From Hexactinellida sp. DTS-2022 (taxonomy: Eukaryota > Porifera > Hexactinellida), in NCBI GenBank assembly GCA_028753945.1, contig JAPNXP010000010.1, positions 4,095,042 through 4,159,041 of the forward strand: 64,000 bases of DNA. Direction: 5' to 3'. This document shows, in pieces, positions 21,038 to 31,834 of the stretch; within the stretch, counting starts at the first letter, position 1, and each line of letters opens with the position of its first letter. The notes under the pieces were generated by a model, which saw only the letters and a program-made list of their open reading frames with translations, was not told where the DNA came from and did not search any database. The position numbers and the translations under genes were made by a program.

Positions 21038-24000
21038 ATGTCTTGTAATTCGTGATCAGCATTGATACGACAGGTTGATAGTGGTCGAAGTAGTTTTGGA
21101 TATAAAGGATGGCTGTAGGCTTATCTGTGGCTCTGTGTAAACTCCAACGCACCTCGCGAATTAATGAGTCTTTCGGTGTGTAGAAGTTATTGGCAACGTA
21201 TACATCGGCATCAAGAATAGCAGAAGCAGCATAAATTTCCACATCTGTTCCCCAAATGGATTCACGATTCATAAGTCTTTGTGTGCTAAGGTATTCACAC
21301 GGTGTCGTTCGTTTGGTTTTAAAATACCATCCTAGTTTCCTTGTTCCTTCACTGGCGATAAAGCGAGAGATGATGGAACGAAGATGTAGGTGGCTGTTTT
21401 CACTCCCAGTAATTAATTTGGATATGCATCGAAATAGACAATTACCATCTCCTTCGATATGTTCCGCATCGCAAGGTTCAAAATCGCTAAGTAACTTCCC
21501 AACGCTATTAAATGGTTGTCTACAAACTGATTCAAATGATATCCCCAACATATCGCATTTACTTCGCTGCCAATTTTCATCTATCACTGTGATCCTTGGG
21601 TCCATCGGTGTGTCGTAGGGATTACGAAGCGGAACTGCGTCGTGAAATGATTCCCATAGCATTGTGTTTAGGTACTGCATTGCCTAAAATATTAACTTGT
21701 TTACGATTTAATAAATATAAGAATTTTTATAAATGTCACAACTTGCTTTGATATACTAAACAAACATACTAATTTAAATTGAATTGAGTTGTATGAGTGT
21801 ATTGGTAGATAGTTTTGACTTACCAGGAAATACAGTACTTTGTGTGTGTATCTAGCACGTTGGGTATCTGTATAGCTGGGGTAGAGATCTGATGTCCATC
21901 CGAGTATAATCTCCATAATATCTCTCTTCTACAATAAATGGGTAAAATGGTAATTTGTAGTTATCGTATGAATCATTGTTAATTAACTTACAACTTCCTC
22001 TTCTTTTCCGCCATCCAAATACTCGAATAACATCGTGTTGGGAGTGTAGCTGTGCGCTTTGTATAGCAAGTGGTCCAGCTCTTCATGTAGAGGAGTCATG
22101 AAGGTCTGCCCACGTATATTCTGCTTTAGGATTTCCTACAAATGACAACATTGTAATAAGAAAAATATTATGGAATGTTACAAATATTCTGGATTGACGT
22201 CAAGAGAAGGTGTAAAGCGAAAATAACAATGAGTGTCAATAAAGATTACACTAAATGAATTAGACTATAGATGTGAAACGGGAAGCTTACTTTTAAGTTA
22301 TTAAGGTGTTGAAATATAGATTCCGTAGAAAATCCGAAGAGATTCTGGTACATCTAAAAAAGGAATATTTTACTATTAACACTATTTTATATTTTAAATA
22401 ACAACTCAATCACAATGATTTACCTGTGAGGTGTTGATTCCGATGCTAGTATCGAGGCTTACTTTCTTCTTAGTATTCTTGGGACTAGAGGATCTTTCGA
22501 AGTAAGGTCTTGTGATATGGATTGGAATCTTTTTGTCCTTCTTCGTTCCTAATTCTGTTTGAGAAATTATAACATGGCTTTCTGTTGATTTCGACACCGT
22601 GTAAGGCCCGAGATGTTTCGTTTGCTTCTTTGTTTTGGGCATGTTGGTATAGATGATCTTATCACCCTTCTTTAGAGGTGTACTAATTACAGAGATAATA
22701 ATTATGGAAATAATTATTATCGAAGGAATGAATCGAACTTTAGTAACAAGATAGACTGTGTGTTATGTATGAATTAAATATCGTCAGCAGTTCAACTAAC
22801 CGACTAGTGTTAACTTTCTTATCATATTGTATCTTCTGCTTGAGTTGTTCAAAACTGATGCAGTCCATAGCTGATTGCTGTGTTGAAGTTCGAGATTCAT
22901 CAATATTGCTAACTGCTTCGAGGGGATTATCAGGAGGTGGGCAAAATATGTCGTTTATACCTTCGATATCATCTAGTGGATCTGTGAGTTCTGAGAAAAT
23001 CGATTCTTCCAAATCAAAGTCTTCCTCATCGTTGGTATGCAGGTCGTTAATGGTGGACAAGAGATCTTGATGCCGGGACTCTCTTCCCCACATGACCTTG
23101 AATGGAGTTTGTCCGAGGGATCTTTTCTTACAGGAGTTCATTGCAAGCACAGCCTGTTTGAGCAGTTTGGACCAATGATCCCCTATCTGACTCTCCATTT
23201 TAATCAGTTTTCTATATGGATAATACGTAAATTGGTCTTAAAATTATATTACAAAATACTAACTGTTTCAGAATCTTGTTGTGCGCTTCGACTAAGCCGT
23301 TAGCCATGGGGTGGTAAGCACGAGTGCTACGATTGTCGATACCCAATTTCTGGTTGAATTCCTTAAATATCTGTTAAATACAATAAATAAATAAATACAA
23401 ATAATAATACATACTATAATGTTAGTGTGTAAAATTAGATAATTATGATAATTATATAAGTTATTTAATTTTAATGAATGAATTAATTAATTAACACTAA
23501 TCTAGCAAACAGTATTACATTATACTACTCACATTGCTTGTGAACTCTTTCCCCTGGTCGTGCTGGATAATATCAGGTAATCCCATATCGAGATAGATGT
23601 CCTTCAGATTCTGAATAACTTCTTGTGAAGTCTTGGTCTTGAGAGGGCGTACTGCAACATATTTGCTCAGGTAGCATACAGTGACTAGAACGTGTTTGTA
23701 GCCGTCTTCACTCTCAGGGAGGTCGCATATAAGGTCCATTCCTATATGTCTCCACGTTTTAGAAGGAGGTGGTATTGGTTGGAGTTTCTTTTGCGGTTGA
23801 GGTGGCAAGGCCGCTGTCATCTGACATATATGGCACGTCTTTACCTTAATAATATAAGAAAGCCATTACTAGTGTATAATTTAAGAAATATATTACAAGA
23901 TAAAGTAATTTGAGAGTAGTTTAATTCAGCAGGCTTTATTACGCTAACGAGAAGTATATTGTAATTTTTTAACAGGAATAAAAATACTGTTCAAATAGTT

Positions 24001-24605
24001 TTGGTGACTTAGTATACATTAAGTTAGAATGCATCATATCCTTTGAAATGATTCAAAATTAAAATACCCCAATTGAATAATATAAATAAGAATGCTCAAT
24101 TGAAACGAGATAGGTAGGTAAATCTTACAAGCTACGAACAAAATACAGAAGTGGTCCGGCCAATGACCGAACCACGTGCTACATAGGAAAGTATACCGGA
24201 TAATTTAACTCACATATTCTTTAACGTCTTGGGAAACGCCTGCCCATGTGTATCTTTGCTGAACTGAATGTAGGGTCGTATTTATTCCGGGATGACCGAC
24301 TTCGTCATGGAACTTCTCATAGATGCTGTCCAACTCAGACTGCAATGGAACTGCCAAATCTGTCTCTGTGCCTTCCAGTTTTACTCTCTAAAGGGAGAAT
24401 TCAATTAAACCATGGAATATATAAAATTGGTCTAGGGGAATAAGGAAGTCAATATTACCTTGAAAAGTCTGTTGGTATCTCCAATAAAATAGGAAGACAA
24501 TCTTCTTTTGTAGTTCCATTTTGTCTGACGTGAAGCTTGAGATGCTTCAGGATATTTTTCTTCACGAAGAAAGTGAATGATTTCGTCATATTCATTTGGA
24601 TTCAT
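21000..24605 (-). CDS. Ginger1 transposase: integrase fused to OTU protease (10 exons)
   Basis: Spliced model on the minus strand: 24605-24459, 24387-24214, 23844-23533, 23370-23264, 23211-22801, 22682-22424, 22353-22291, 22135-21992, 21928-21824, 21683-21000. All introns are GT-AG, the phases match, and the total is 2406 nt (801 residues) without a stop. Domains: HHCC zinc-binding (H76, H81, C111, C114); DDE core with D144 (GMDL), D203 (QHDQGKEF) and E239 (GLVEAHNK), spacing D-35-E; GPY motif (HLGPYTV) near 409; OTU cysteine protease with EGDGNCLFRC (D653, C656) and NYFDHY (H775). It would cut and insert its own element. The OTU domain implies deubiquitinating activity of unknown target. The start ATG is the first in the exon after the sub-terminal repeats. 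It looks potentially functional. Confidence 0.9.
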
Positions 24606-24627
24606 TTCGAAATAAGAATAGATTTGT

Positions 24628-24645
24628 TTGTTTGTTTGTTTGTTG
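24628..24645. repeat. (TTTG)n microsatellite
   Basis: Four to five TTTG units just upstream of the Ginger start codon. Confidence 0.8.
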
Positions 24646-24769
24646 TAAATGAATAAGACAATTAATGCATATATTAAATGTCTTATATAGTAAATTTGAT
24701 AATAGTATAGGGTTTATCTATACTATGATATGAAAATCATAGTATTTTTAATTAAATTCATAATAAAAA

Positions 24770-25030
24770 GTAAAAATAAGCCAAAATTTCCTTTTATAGT
24801 GTCTCAAAATATCACTGTTTAATTTCTAATAGCACATCCATGGTTTGCTAATACAATGTCTCAAAATCTCACGCATCTCAAACTTAAATTAAATTCATAA
24901 TAAAAAGTAAAAATAAGCCAAAATTTCCTTTTATAGCGTCTCAGAATATCACTGTATAATTTGTAATAGCACATCCATGGTTTGGTAATACAATGTCTCA
25001 GAATCTCACGCGTCTCAGAATATCATGCAA
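24770..25030. repeat. Sub-terminal repeats of the Ginger element (right)
   Basis: Two tandem units of about 125 bp (ATAAAAAGTAAAAATAAGCC, AGCACATCCATGGTTTG, AATGTCTCA(A/G)AATCTCACGC), inverse to those at 18736-19160. Confidence 0.82.
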
Positions 25031-25057
25031 CAGTTCTCTAATACACTGCAACATAGA

Positions 25058-25750
25058 TACTGAAAATTGACTACCGGTATATAATTATTTCTCTATGAAA
25101 TGGGTTGATATCAAGTCGATTTGAGCCTACAAGTTGTCACACGTATTGCACACTAGTACACTAAGCGTGAGAAGGTTACTTTTGGAATTTATATTTACTT
25201 TCAATAGTACAGGAGTGTGACTAGTTGCAATTTCGCTAAATCATCATATCTCAAGATGTACAGCATTCCTAAATATCGCTAAACGAACTCTGTCACGCTT
25301 GAGCCTACTAATACTTGGTTTTATTCTAAGACAAAAACAATTCTTAACAATGCATATATTTTTCAGGAAATATACATGTTTGGGTCGTCGGCGATTTTAT
25401 CTATTTAGAATCGGCGATTTTCTCTGTTTATTGATGGTTCTTAGGCTAAGTATAAATAAATAAATTGGACAAGAGTTTTAAAACATTGTCAAAGTAAATA
25501 GATATGTTTCACAGATATGGTAGTGTTTGGTGTGGATAAATTTATTTTAATAAAATCCTAAATTCATGAACTATGGGCCTTTTTGAGCAAAATGGCTTTC
25601 GCATCGAAAATTCACCCAAGTGTGATAGCGGAGACAAGCTCCTGGTTTGATATGATAGCTACATGGAATGTTATGTATAACTACATTCTTTAGAATAATT
25701 TGTAGGGGTTATGTAGCCGTTAACCAGGGGACGGGGTCCCTTAATTTGAG
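25058..25750. other. Gene-free stretch
   Basis: AT-rich sequence right of Ginger. No coding frame, terminal repeat or RNA gene recognised. Confidence 0.45.
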
Positions 25751-25751
25751 T

Positions 25752-25897
25752 TTATAATTTCTAAATAATTATTTACGAGCGTAAATATGGATAAAATAGT
25801 CAAATTTAACAATATGAAATTTTATATGATTACATAATCGTGCGGTGATGAGTAAGCATTTTGATATTATGGTGTGATTAACATGTCCACATCATTA
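25752..25897 (+). repeat. Repeat R1, copy D, left part
   Basis: Diverged R1 body (GAGCGTAAATATGGATAAAATAGTC, then CGTGCGGTGATGAGTAAGCA). It is split at CATCATTA by the Transib-ended element. It resumes after 27359 with ATGTTCTATTTAATTTT and runs to about 27560 (AAACCGTACAACTTCTTCAA). Confidence 0.7.
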
Positions 25898-27174
25898 CAC
25901 AGTGTGGCAAAATTGCGATTATGGGGCAATAGGTATTACGTTAATGGACGCATAAAAGTTGCATTATATGAAATCGACTCCGTAGAATCAAAAAAAAAAA
26001 AAAAATCTAACTCAACTAGAAATATGTGAAAATGACATATCATTCATTTATTTTGAATATTTTTAATATGGGTCAATAATAATCAAATATTTATCACTCT
26101 ATATTTTATGCTAATTAATAAATTTTGATGTGTATCATGCGCGTAGGCTTCGGTTGGTTTAATAGAGCCATGGTTCTACCAATAATTTACACAGAATCAG
26201 TATTTTCTATTAAACATAATCAAAATTGTCCCAAAATGCCCAACCTATGATGACTCATAATACATAATACCAATCATTAACTCGAGGCTACCCCCTATGT
26301 ATGACACTGCAATAACTGCTTTAAGTTATGTTGACATTTTTTATGGAAACAAGAACAAAGTTAGTTTACCTAGGAGGTTAATACAAATAATTCAGTTACT
26401 ATATAGTATGAATTGACATTTATTGATAGCTTTCCTTAAGTAATTATTGTATAATGTGTCTTGTACGCAGTTTGTAGGGTTTTTATAAACTTTTATATCT
26501 TTGAAACGATTTTTACTAGTACAGGGTTGCTATTACACAATATACGGACTAATTTCAATTAGAGTTTGTATAGATATAATGATACTTCCGTCGTTAGATA
26601 CTTAAGTATTACAAGTGTCTTTGTTAGAAACAAATTCACTCATATTGTCAAATTTGGTGAGCTAGTACAGATTACAATAGTTATTATTCATGCAAAATCA
26701 TTTATTATTATTTTAAACCATTATTTGTTAACAACTAGAAAGGAAATTAGTCAATTAAGATGAATGTTCACAATTGGAAAAATTGAAAAACCGTCCGATA
26801 TCTTAACCAACTTTTTACTTTAGCTCGAAAATATATTTGGGCGCCTATGGGCGGGAGTAGAAATGTTCTAAATCGAAGCTTAGATAAATAGACAATAGAA
26901 AAATAAGAATACACATATCTGTTTTTAATTACCAAAGAATCCAGCATAATTTAATATAGCAACGTTGGCTTACAATAGATATTTGTGGTTTTTCAGAAAT
27001 TGAATTTTCATTTTATGCATAACTTTGAGACTTTGTGTAGGCATGTGATATTTAACCAGGTAAATGACAATAACATTTTTGTATTCGTTCAACATTGTAG
27101 AATCGAATGTACGCATTTAAATTAGCTTTTGGATATGTCAAATTTTACCTATTGCCCCATGGTTCCACACTGTG
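25898..27174. mobile_element. Non-autonomous Transib-ended element, second family
   Basis: It starts CACAGTGTGGCAAAATTGCG with GGGGCAATAGG inside, and ends CCTATTGCCCC...CCACACTGTG. It is flanked by CATTA (25893-25897) and CATTG (27175-27179), a 4/5 match to a 5-bp duplication. It is inserted in repeat R1 copy D. No transposase frame. A truncated relative lies at 7609-7840. Confidence 0.82.
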
Positions 27175-27184
27175 CATTGATGTA

Positions 27185-27358
27185 CAGTGTTTCTCAACGC
27201 GGGCGATATTGTCACCTAGGGGGCGTTAAAACGGCGGTTTGACTAAGAAATGGATCCCGCCCTCGGGTCAGGGCAATGTAATACAATCCGAGGGGCGATG
27301 CGAACTGCCGCGATTCGCTGAGGGGCAACATACTCAAAAAGGTTGAGTAACGCCGGTG
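27185..27358. mobile_element. MITE with CAGTGTTTCTCAAC ends
   Basis: A 174-bp element between TA dinucleotides (27183-27184 and 27359-27360), with ends CAGTGTTTCTCAACG and GTTGAGTAACGCCGGTG. Comparison with intact R1 copies (ATGTACATGTTC) confirms that exactly this block plus one TA is extra. Confidence 0.82.
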
Positions 27359-27565
27359 TACATGTTCTATTTAATTTTATGATTATCACACAGATGGTCA
27401 CTATTATGAGCGATCAAGTGATGTCATAATTGGCGAGGGGTGGGAAATTTCGAGTGGAAACCTCAATTTGTTGTCGGGCGCCTAAGGTTGCCCCTATGTG
27501 CCAGAAATCAGATTTCGAAACCGTACAACTTCTTCAATCAACTCGGACATACAAATACCTATATC
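27359..27565 (+). repeat. Repeat R1, copy D, right part
   Basis: Continues R1 with TACATGTTCTATTTAATTTT, GTGATGTCATAATTGGCGAGG, GAAACCTCAATTTGTTG and CCGTACAACTTCTTCAATCA. Diverged relative to copies B and C. Confidence 0.7.
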
Positions 27566-27966
27566 AACCCCCTGGAATTATCGTCCCTTATTTATTTGGT
27601 TTATATTTATTTATTTACAGAGTTGTATGAGGATTATAATGCAGTTTCAAAACTCAAAATTATTCCCCATATATAAGTTATATCCCGGTCCCAATAATCT
27701 CCAACTTCTTGTAGTGACTGTTCTCGTTGCAAGACTATAAACAGCTTTGACACACTTGGGTGCGAACTACCAACTCTAGAATTAAATTCATTTTGCGACA
27801 TTATTCATACGTGCAAGGCTGGATTCGTTAACATGCTAACCGGTTAACCGTTTGCTAATATCGCTTAGCGGTGGCAGATTTCTTTAACCAGTTAGCCATA
27901 GCATTCTATACTCGAAGGCAATGCCGCGGTTGAATGGACTTGGACCATGGATGAACTAGTATAGTC
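27566..27966. other. Gene-free stretch
   Basis: No supported coding frame. A block near 27830-27905 with repeated ACCGGTTAACCG/TTAGC motifs resembles one near 37876-37935 and 38200-38275 (GGTTAACCG), possibly another short interspersed repeat. Confidence 0.4.
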
Positions 27967-28252
27967 CGGGCGCATGCATTAGTCCAAATTAGTATGTATG
28001 CATTTGTCCAAATTTGGCATGTTGTCGTTAGTACAAATTTTAAATTGGAAATAGTCCAATTTTATTCCTGTTGTCAATAGTCCAAATAATCATGCTAGTA
28101 GGACCTCATTAGTACGAACAAGTAGTTTAATTGCAAGATATGAAATTAAATACAATAAATAATTGTAATATTAAGGATTGAAGTATTATTTAGAAATGGA
28201 AAATGTATTTAAGATGTTAGGCTAAAAATTGAAATATAATTGGTATTATTGT

Positions 28253-28558
28253 TTAGTTTAGGAATATTGGAAACGTGTCCACAATTTGAGTTCTGAATGT
28301 TGGACAAATATTTTCCAGTTGTGAAATGGCTTGAGTACATCGCTTGCAACAATATCCAGGTATCATCCCGCTCACCAAGACAAACAAAAGCTGTTTTGGA
28401 TTTTCTTCACCTACATCAGAGTCATCAGTGCCATCAAAAACAGAAGAATTCTCAAATGAGACAGTTTTTGTTAATGTTCGGCTAATGGCATCCAAAAATT
28501 CCAATTGTTTATAGATTCCTCTTCTGAGTTTTTCTTTACAAACTTTTCTATACTTCAT
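28253..28558 (-). CDS. Unidentified reading frame inside a long-TIR element
   Basis: A 101-residue frame. Visible features: a basic, helical start (KYRKVCKEKLRRG), an acidic stretch (DGTDDSDVGEEN), then a hydrophobic, cysteine-bearing segment (LLFVLVSGMIPGYCCKRC). I do not recognise it. Weakly acceptor-like sequence precedes it, and upstream in-frame residues continue toward 28610. It probably belongs to the enclosing element and may be truncated by the MITE at 28632-28804. Confidence 0.35.
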   Translation of the reverse strand: MKYRKVCKEKLRRGIYKQLEFLDAISRTLTKTVSFENSSVFDGTDDSDVGEENPKQLLFVLVSGMIPGYCCKRCTQAISQLENICPTFRTQIVDTFPIFLN

Positions 28559-28631
28559 GTTGACCCTGAAGTATATTTTCCTTGGTCTAGTAATGTCTTT
28601 CCCTTCATTGTCATAATCTGCAATTGTGTTA

Positions 28632-28804
28632 CAGTCGAAATCGGGTTTTTTTGCCCCCCCCTAAATGCATGTAAAAGAGGCAAAAAAACCCGATACGCAA
28701 AAAACCCCGTTTTAACATTAGACAGTGCTATGAGGTTATGAAGAAACAAGGAGAAGCAAGGAGGCAAAATAACCCGGAGAGGCATAAAAACCCGATTTCG
28801 ACTG
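28632..28804. mobile_element. Pogo-like MITE, CAGTCGAAATCGGG ends
   Basis: A 173-bp element between TA dinucleotides, starting CAGTCGAAATCGGGTTTTTT and ending AAAACCCGATTTCGACTG. CAAAA(A/T)ACCC units repeat internally. Confidence 0.88.
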
Positions 28805-29050
28805 TAATAAGTTATGAACACTATTTGTGAATGGTAGGATTTTTGAATGAAGCATAGTATTATTGACTATAGCCAATTTAAAATTAGGACTAACGACAAC
28901 ATGCCAAATTTGGACAAATGCATACATACTAATTTGGACTAACGACAGGCCCCCTTATAGTCAACTAAAGATATGCAATGCAATTATTCTTCAAAATAAG
29001 TAATCCAGGGTGCTTCTACTTATGTAATTATTTTACGTATATAAAGGTGG

Positions 29051-29335
29051 TCATGTACAAGACGCATATTTTTGAGGTGCCACTTGGTGTAGATTTGTTT
29101 GCTTATTAATTTTCCCAGTACAAGTACAAGATTTGATTTGAAATAGTGCACATTTGAGATAAATAGAATCTCCATGTTCTCTGGACTTTACATAGCGAAG
29201 TCCTTGACATTCATAATTATTTGAATTTAGTTTCTTTCCTTCAATTACAGAATTTCCATCTTTATGTTTTTTGAAATTTAGTATATATAATAAAATCAGT
29301 ATGTATATATATATGTATTTGACCTCAACATGCAC
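29051..29335 (-). pseudogene. FLYWCH-like zinc-finger fragment
   Basis: The minus-strand frame contains GLRYVKSREHGDSIYLKC, then SCTCTGK and LHQVAPQ. This spacing resembles a FLYWCH zinc finger at the start of MULE transposases (aromatic YxYV, W/L-K-C, C, then H). The typical Trp and final His pair are not clear. Isolated fragment; the rest of the transposase is not evident next to it. Confidence 0.35.
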
Positions 29336-29439
29336 CCATTCTTAGTGTTAATGTAAAACAAAACATAGACTATTCGAGTTCAATAAAACGAAGACTCATA
29401 AGTTAAGTGTTAATGTAAAACTAACCTATACACTATTTC

Positions 29440-29595
29440 CTAAGTTAGGACAAATTCCAATATCGAAAGTTAGGACAAAATCAAAATTATACAGTTAGGA
29501 CAAATTCCAAAATTTGAATAGAAAGTTAGGACAAATTCCAATCCTGAAGTTTAGGACAAAATCCCACAATTTTTAGGACAAATTCCAGCTACCCT
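29440..29595. repeat. Imperfect tandem repeat of GTTAGGACAAATTCC
   Basis: Six to seven degenerate units (15-bp core, period about 25-35 bp). The spacing is irregular, so this is not a CRISPR array. Confidence 0.8.
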
Positions 29596-29599
29596 AAAT

Positions 29600-30337
29600 A
29601 ACCTCCTAATTGTACAAACTAACTTCCTTCAATTTCAAAACCCAATATGAGTTCATAGTTCGTTGCTCTAATTGATGAAATTGTCTTTAATCGGTCTGTT
29701 GTTCTTACCATTCAATATTTGCCATACATTTGCGTAATCACTAATACATACAGCTGAATAGCAACGAATATCAGTTTTTGCATTTTATAGCAACACAAAG
29801 TGACAATGGAATTCACTAAAATATTACGCAATGTTGCGGAAACTCTATTTTTTTAAATAACTCTAGATACTAACTAAGAAAATATATTAATATCGGCTTC
29901 ACATTATTTGACATTTTTTTAATTACTCACTTTGTACTAATTTACGAATATATTTGAGATTTTTGACCCATGAAATTTAAGTCGAAATTTCTTCATATAA
30001 TATGTGAGCTACTACGAATGTAAATTCAAATTTTTATTCAGCTTACTTTAATTGTATTATAGAGTCTAAACTTAGCTGCACATATTTGATAGAATTAGTT
30101 ACAAACATCCTATGAAGTTAGTTATCAAATTTTCCTACCACAAAATGGAACCAACAATTTCTTTGATTTTGATAATAGTTTTCTATACCCTTGTAGGCTT
30201 CAATATCTTAGCAATTTTATCCGAGTGTTTCTATTATATTTTATCATTAAATGACAACTTAGTATAGCTAAAATACCATACGTAATTTTTCTATAAAATC
30301 CAGAAAATGCATTAAGATGAATTGTGGAAATAGTTGG
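29600..30337. other. Gene-free stretch
   Basis: Very AT-rich, with no coding frame or terminal repeats recognised. Confidence 0.45.
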
Positions 30338-30339
30338 TA

Positions 30340-30513
30340 CAGTGGAAGCCGCTTAATCGGGACGCCTCGGGAGTAGGAATTTAGTCCCGTTTATCCGGTT
30401 CTCCCGATTAACCGATATACTTTATACTATTTGATACGAATTGGTTTCCAAAGCCTCGTCCGTAATAACCGAATTTCCCGATTAACCGTCTCCCGATTAA
30501 GCGGCTTCCACTG
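30340..30513. mobile_element. Pogo-like MITE, CAGTGGAAGCCGCTTAATCG ends, copy 1
   Basis: A 174-bp element between TA dinucleotides whose ends are exact inverses over 20 bp (CGATTAAGCGGCTTCCACTG with one change). A second copy lies at 63152-63490, itself interrupted by a hAT-type MITE. Confidence 0.9.
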
Positions 30514-30515
30514 TA

Positions 30516-31164
30516 TATCTGAACAATTGTAGTGAATCTCATTCTGTTGGATATTTATTAACCGGGCTGCCAGATTTCTTAGACTAAAATAACATAAGGC
30601 ATTGAGTCTCTATTTCTGAACGAAGGTTTGGTGAGTATATTCAACTATATATATGCGACTCTTTTCGAATTAATATTCTAAGCTCCATCTACTTCTGTAC
30701 TTCTTATTATCAGGATGATCATGTTTTAAGACCCATTTATTTGCTGTATGAATGAGTCGAAAACTCTAAATGACCACAATTTCGCATTTCGGCAAAAAAG
30801 CCAAAAACATTTAAACCATTCTTCATTTGTTCCTTTTGCTTTTTGAAGCTAATTGCATTGAATATTTCGATGCTATGACTAACTGTTCTCAAGAATTGCG
30901 ATTAATTTAATTTGAATAAAAACTTTTCTGTCGCTTCGTATCAGAACACAATAGGTTATAGCAAGAATAGCTTCGCTTTTGGCGAGTGGGTGAGTATATA
31001 TGCCTTCACACATTATACGCAAAATGACTTACCCTTGTCTGTGAAATTGTGTACGGGCTATATATTGAAACCATTGACTAGACTGTAACTAATACCTTCT
31101 AGCCCAAGGTTTTTTTGAGGTTGAAACCTTAGTGTAACTCAGCGCGGCCTTGGTGTAACTCAAC
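30516..31164. other. Gene-free stretch
   Basis: No supported genes. GTCGCTTCGTATCAGAACACAA at 30931-30955 faintly resembles the R1 start. Confidence 0.4.
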
Positions 31165-31172
31165 ACTGCAGC

Positions 31173-31461
31173 CACGGTACGTGGTATACCGATGGTATAA
31201 TTAGGTATAACCAATTATACCAAATTAGTGTCTAGTTTCGGTATTTCACCTTATGCTTAATATTTATTGAATTTACCTAGATTACACCTAGATTATACCA
31301 ATATTATAGCACGATATACCACGTATATTTCGAGTATTTAGGGTAGTATAGATGTAGGTATATTAAATGTGTAATGGAAGTTTAGAATATTATACCGAAC
31401 AGTTCCTAATTTGGTATAATCAATTATACCTAATTATACCATCGGTATACCACGTACCGTG
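31173..31461. mobile_element. 289-bp MITE with CACGGTACGTGG ends
   Basis: It starts CACGGTACGTGGTATACCGA and ends with the exact inverse. The inverted homology runs about 45 bp. It is flanked by the exact 8-bp duplication ACTGCAGC (31165-31172 and 31462-31469), consistent with hAT-type mobilisation. Confidence 0.87.
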
Positions 31462-31743
31462 ACTGCAGCGGCCGCGGCCGACCGGAATCACGGTGTTACT
31501 CAAATTATAAAAAAGCATTAAAAAACCCTAGTAGACTAAACCATTGAAATTATGTTGCCAAGGCAACTGAGGCTTGTGGTAACTTTTCATTTTGTTTCTG
31601 ACTTACCTTATTTCAGGGAATTAACGCGAATTGCTCCAATTCGAGTTAATTTCCGTCTTATAAATTTCATGGCGCGTTAATTTCCTATAATAAGGTATTT
31701 TATTTAAATATTATATGACTTCTTGTGGGTCGTGGGCTGACCT

Positions 31744-31834
31744 GGGGCTGATTACTAGTGAGTGATTACGATTACGATTACAGGAAATGTTGTAATCGAT
31801 TACAATCAATTACGATTGTAATTGTAGTCAACCC
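31744..31834. mobile_element. GATTAC-rich MITE, split by the MULE
   Basis: It starts GGGGCTGATTACTAGTGAG and contains GATTACGATTACGATTACAG. Its end (GTAGTCAACCCC) is completed after the MULE at 33976. A sister copy with ends (G)GAGCTGATTAC...GTAATCAGCCCC lies about 10 bp further on, at 33987-34239. Confidence 0.75.

Larger units (their letters stand above)
18628..25053 (-). mobile_element. Complete Ginger1-type DNA transposon
   Basis: A 6426-bp element with termini TGTTGTAGTGTATTAGAGAA (left) and, inverted on the right, TGTTGCAGTGTATTAGAGAA. Homology continues into TGTTGCATGATATT(T/C)TGAGACGCG. It is flanked by the 4-bp duplication TAGA (18624-18627 and 25054-25057). The TGT...ACA ends, long inverted repeats and encoded gypsy-integrase-like transposase with an OTU domain define Ginger1. 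No LTR, gag or reverse transcriptase is present, so this is not a Ty3/gypsy retrotransposon. Both ends carry sub-terminal tandem repeats. Two pogo-like MITEs (20224-20348 and 20423-20654) have inserted in the 3' non-coding part. Confidence 0.93.
27968..28953. mobile_element. Long-TIR element, MULE-like, with an internal reading frame
   Basis: The left arm (27968-28048) and right arm (28873-28953) are inverse copies containing TAGTCCAAATTAGTATGTAT and TTTGGCATGTTGTCGTTAGT. The flanks share TATAGTC and an imperfect 9-bp pairing (AGTATAGTC and CTTATAGTC), suggesting a Mutator-like element. The interior contains the minus-strand frame 28253-28558 and a later pogo-like MITE. Confidence 0.7.

Noticed and set aside
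22765..23303. Plus-strand frames of 88-101 residues
   Set aside because: They are antisense to exons of the Ginger gene and show no domain.
21000..24605. Ty3/gypsy retrotransposon integrase
   Set aside because: There are no LTRs, gag, protease or reverse transcriptase. The gene has introns and lies between terminal inverted repeats with a 4-bp duplication, as in Ginger.
29440..29595. CRISPR-like array
   Set aside because: Units are degenerate, spacing is irregular, and the sequence is eukaryotic. It is a decayed tandem repeat.
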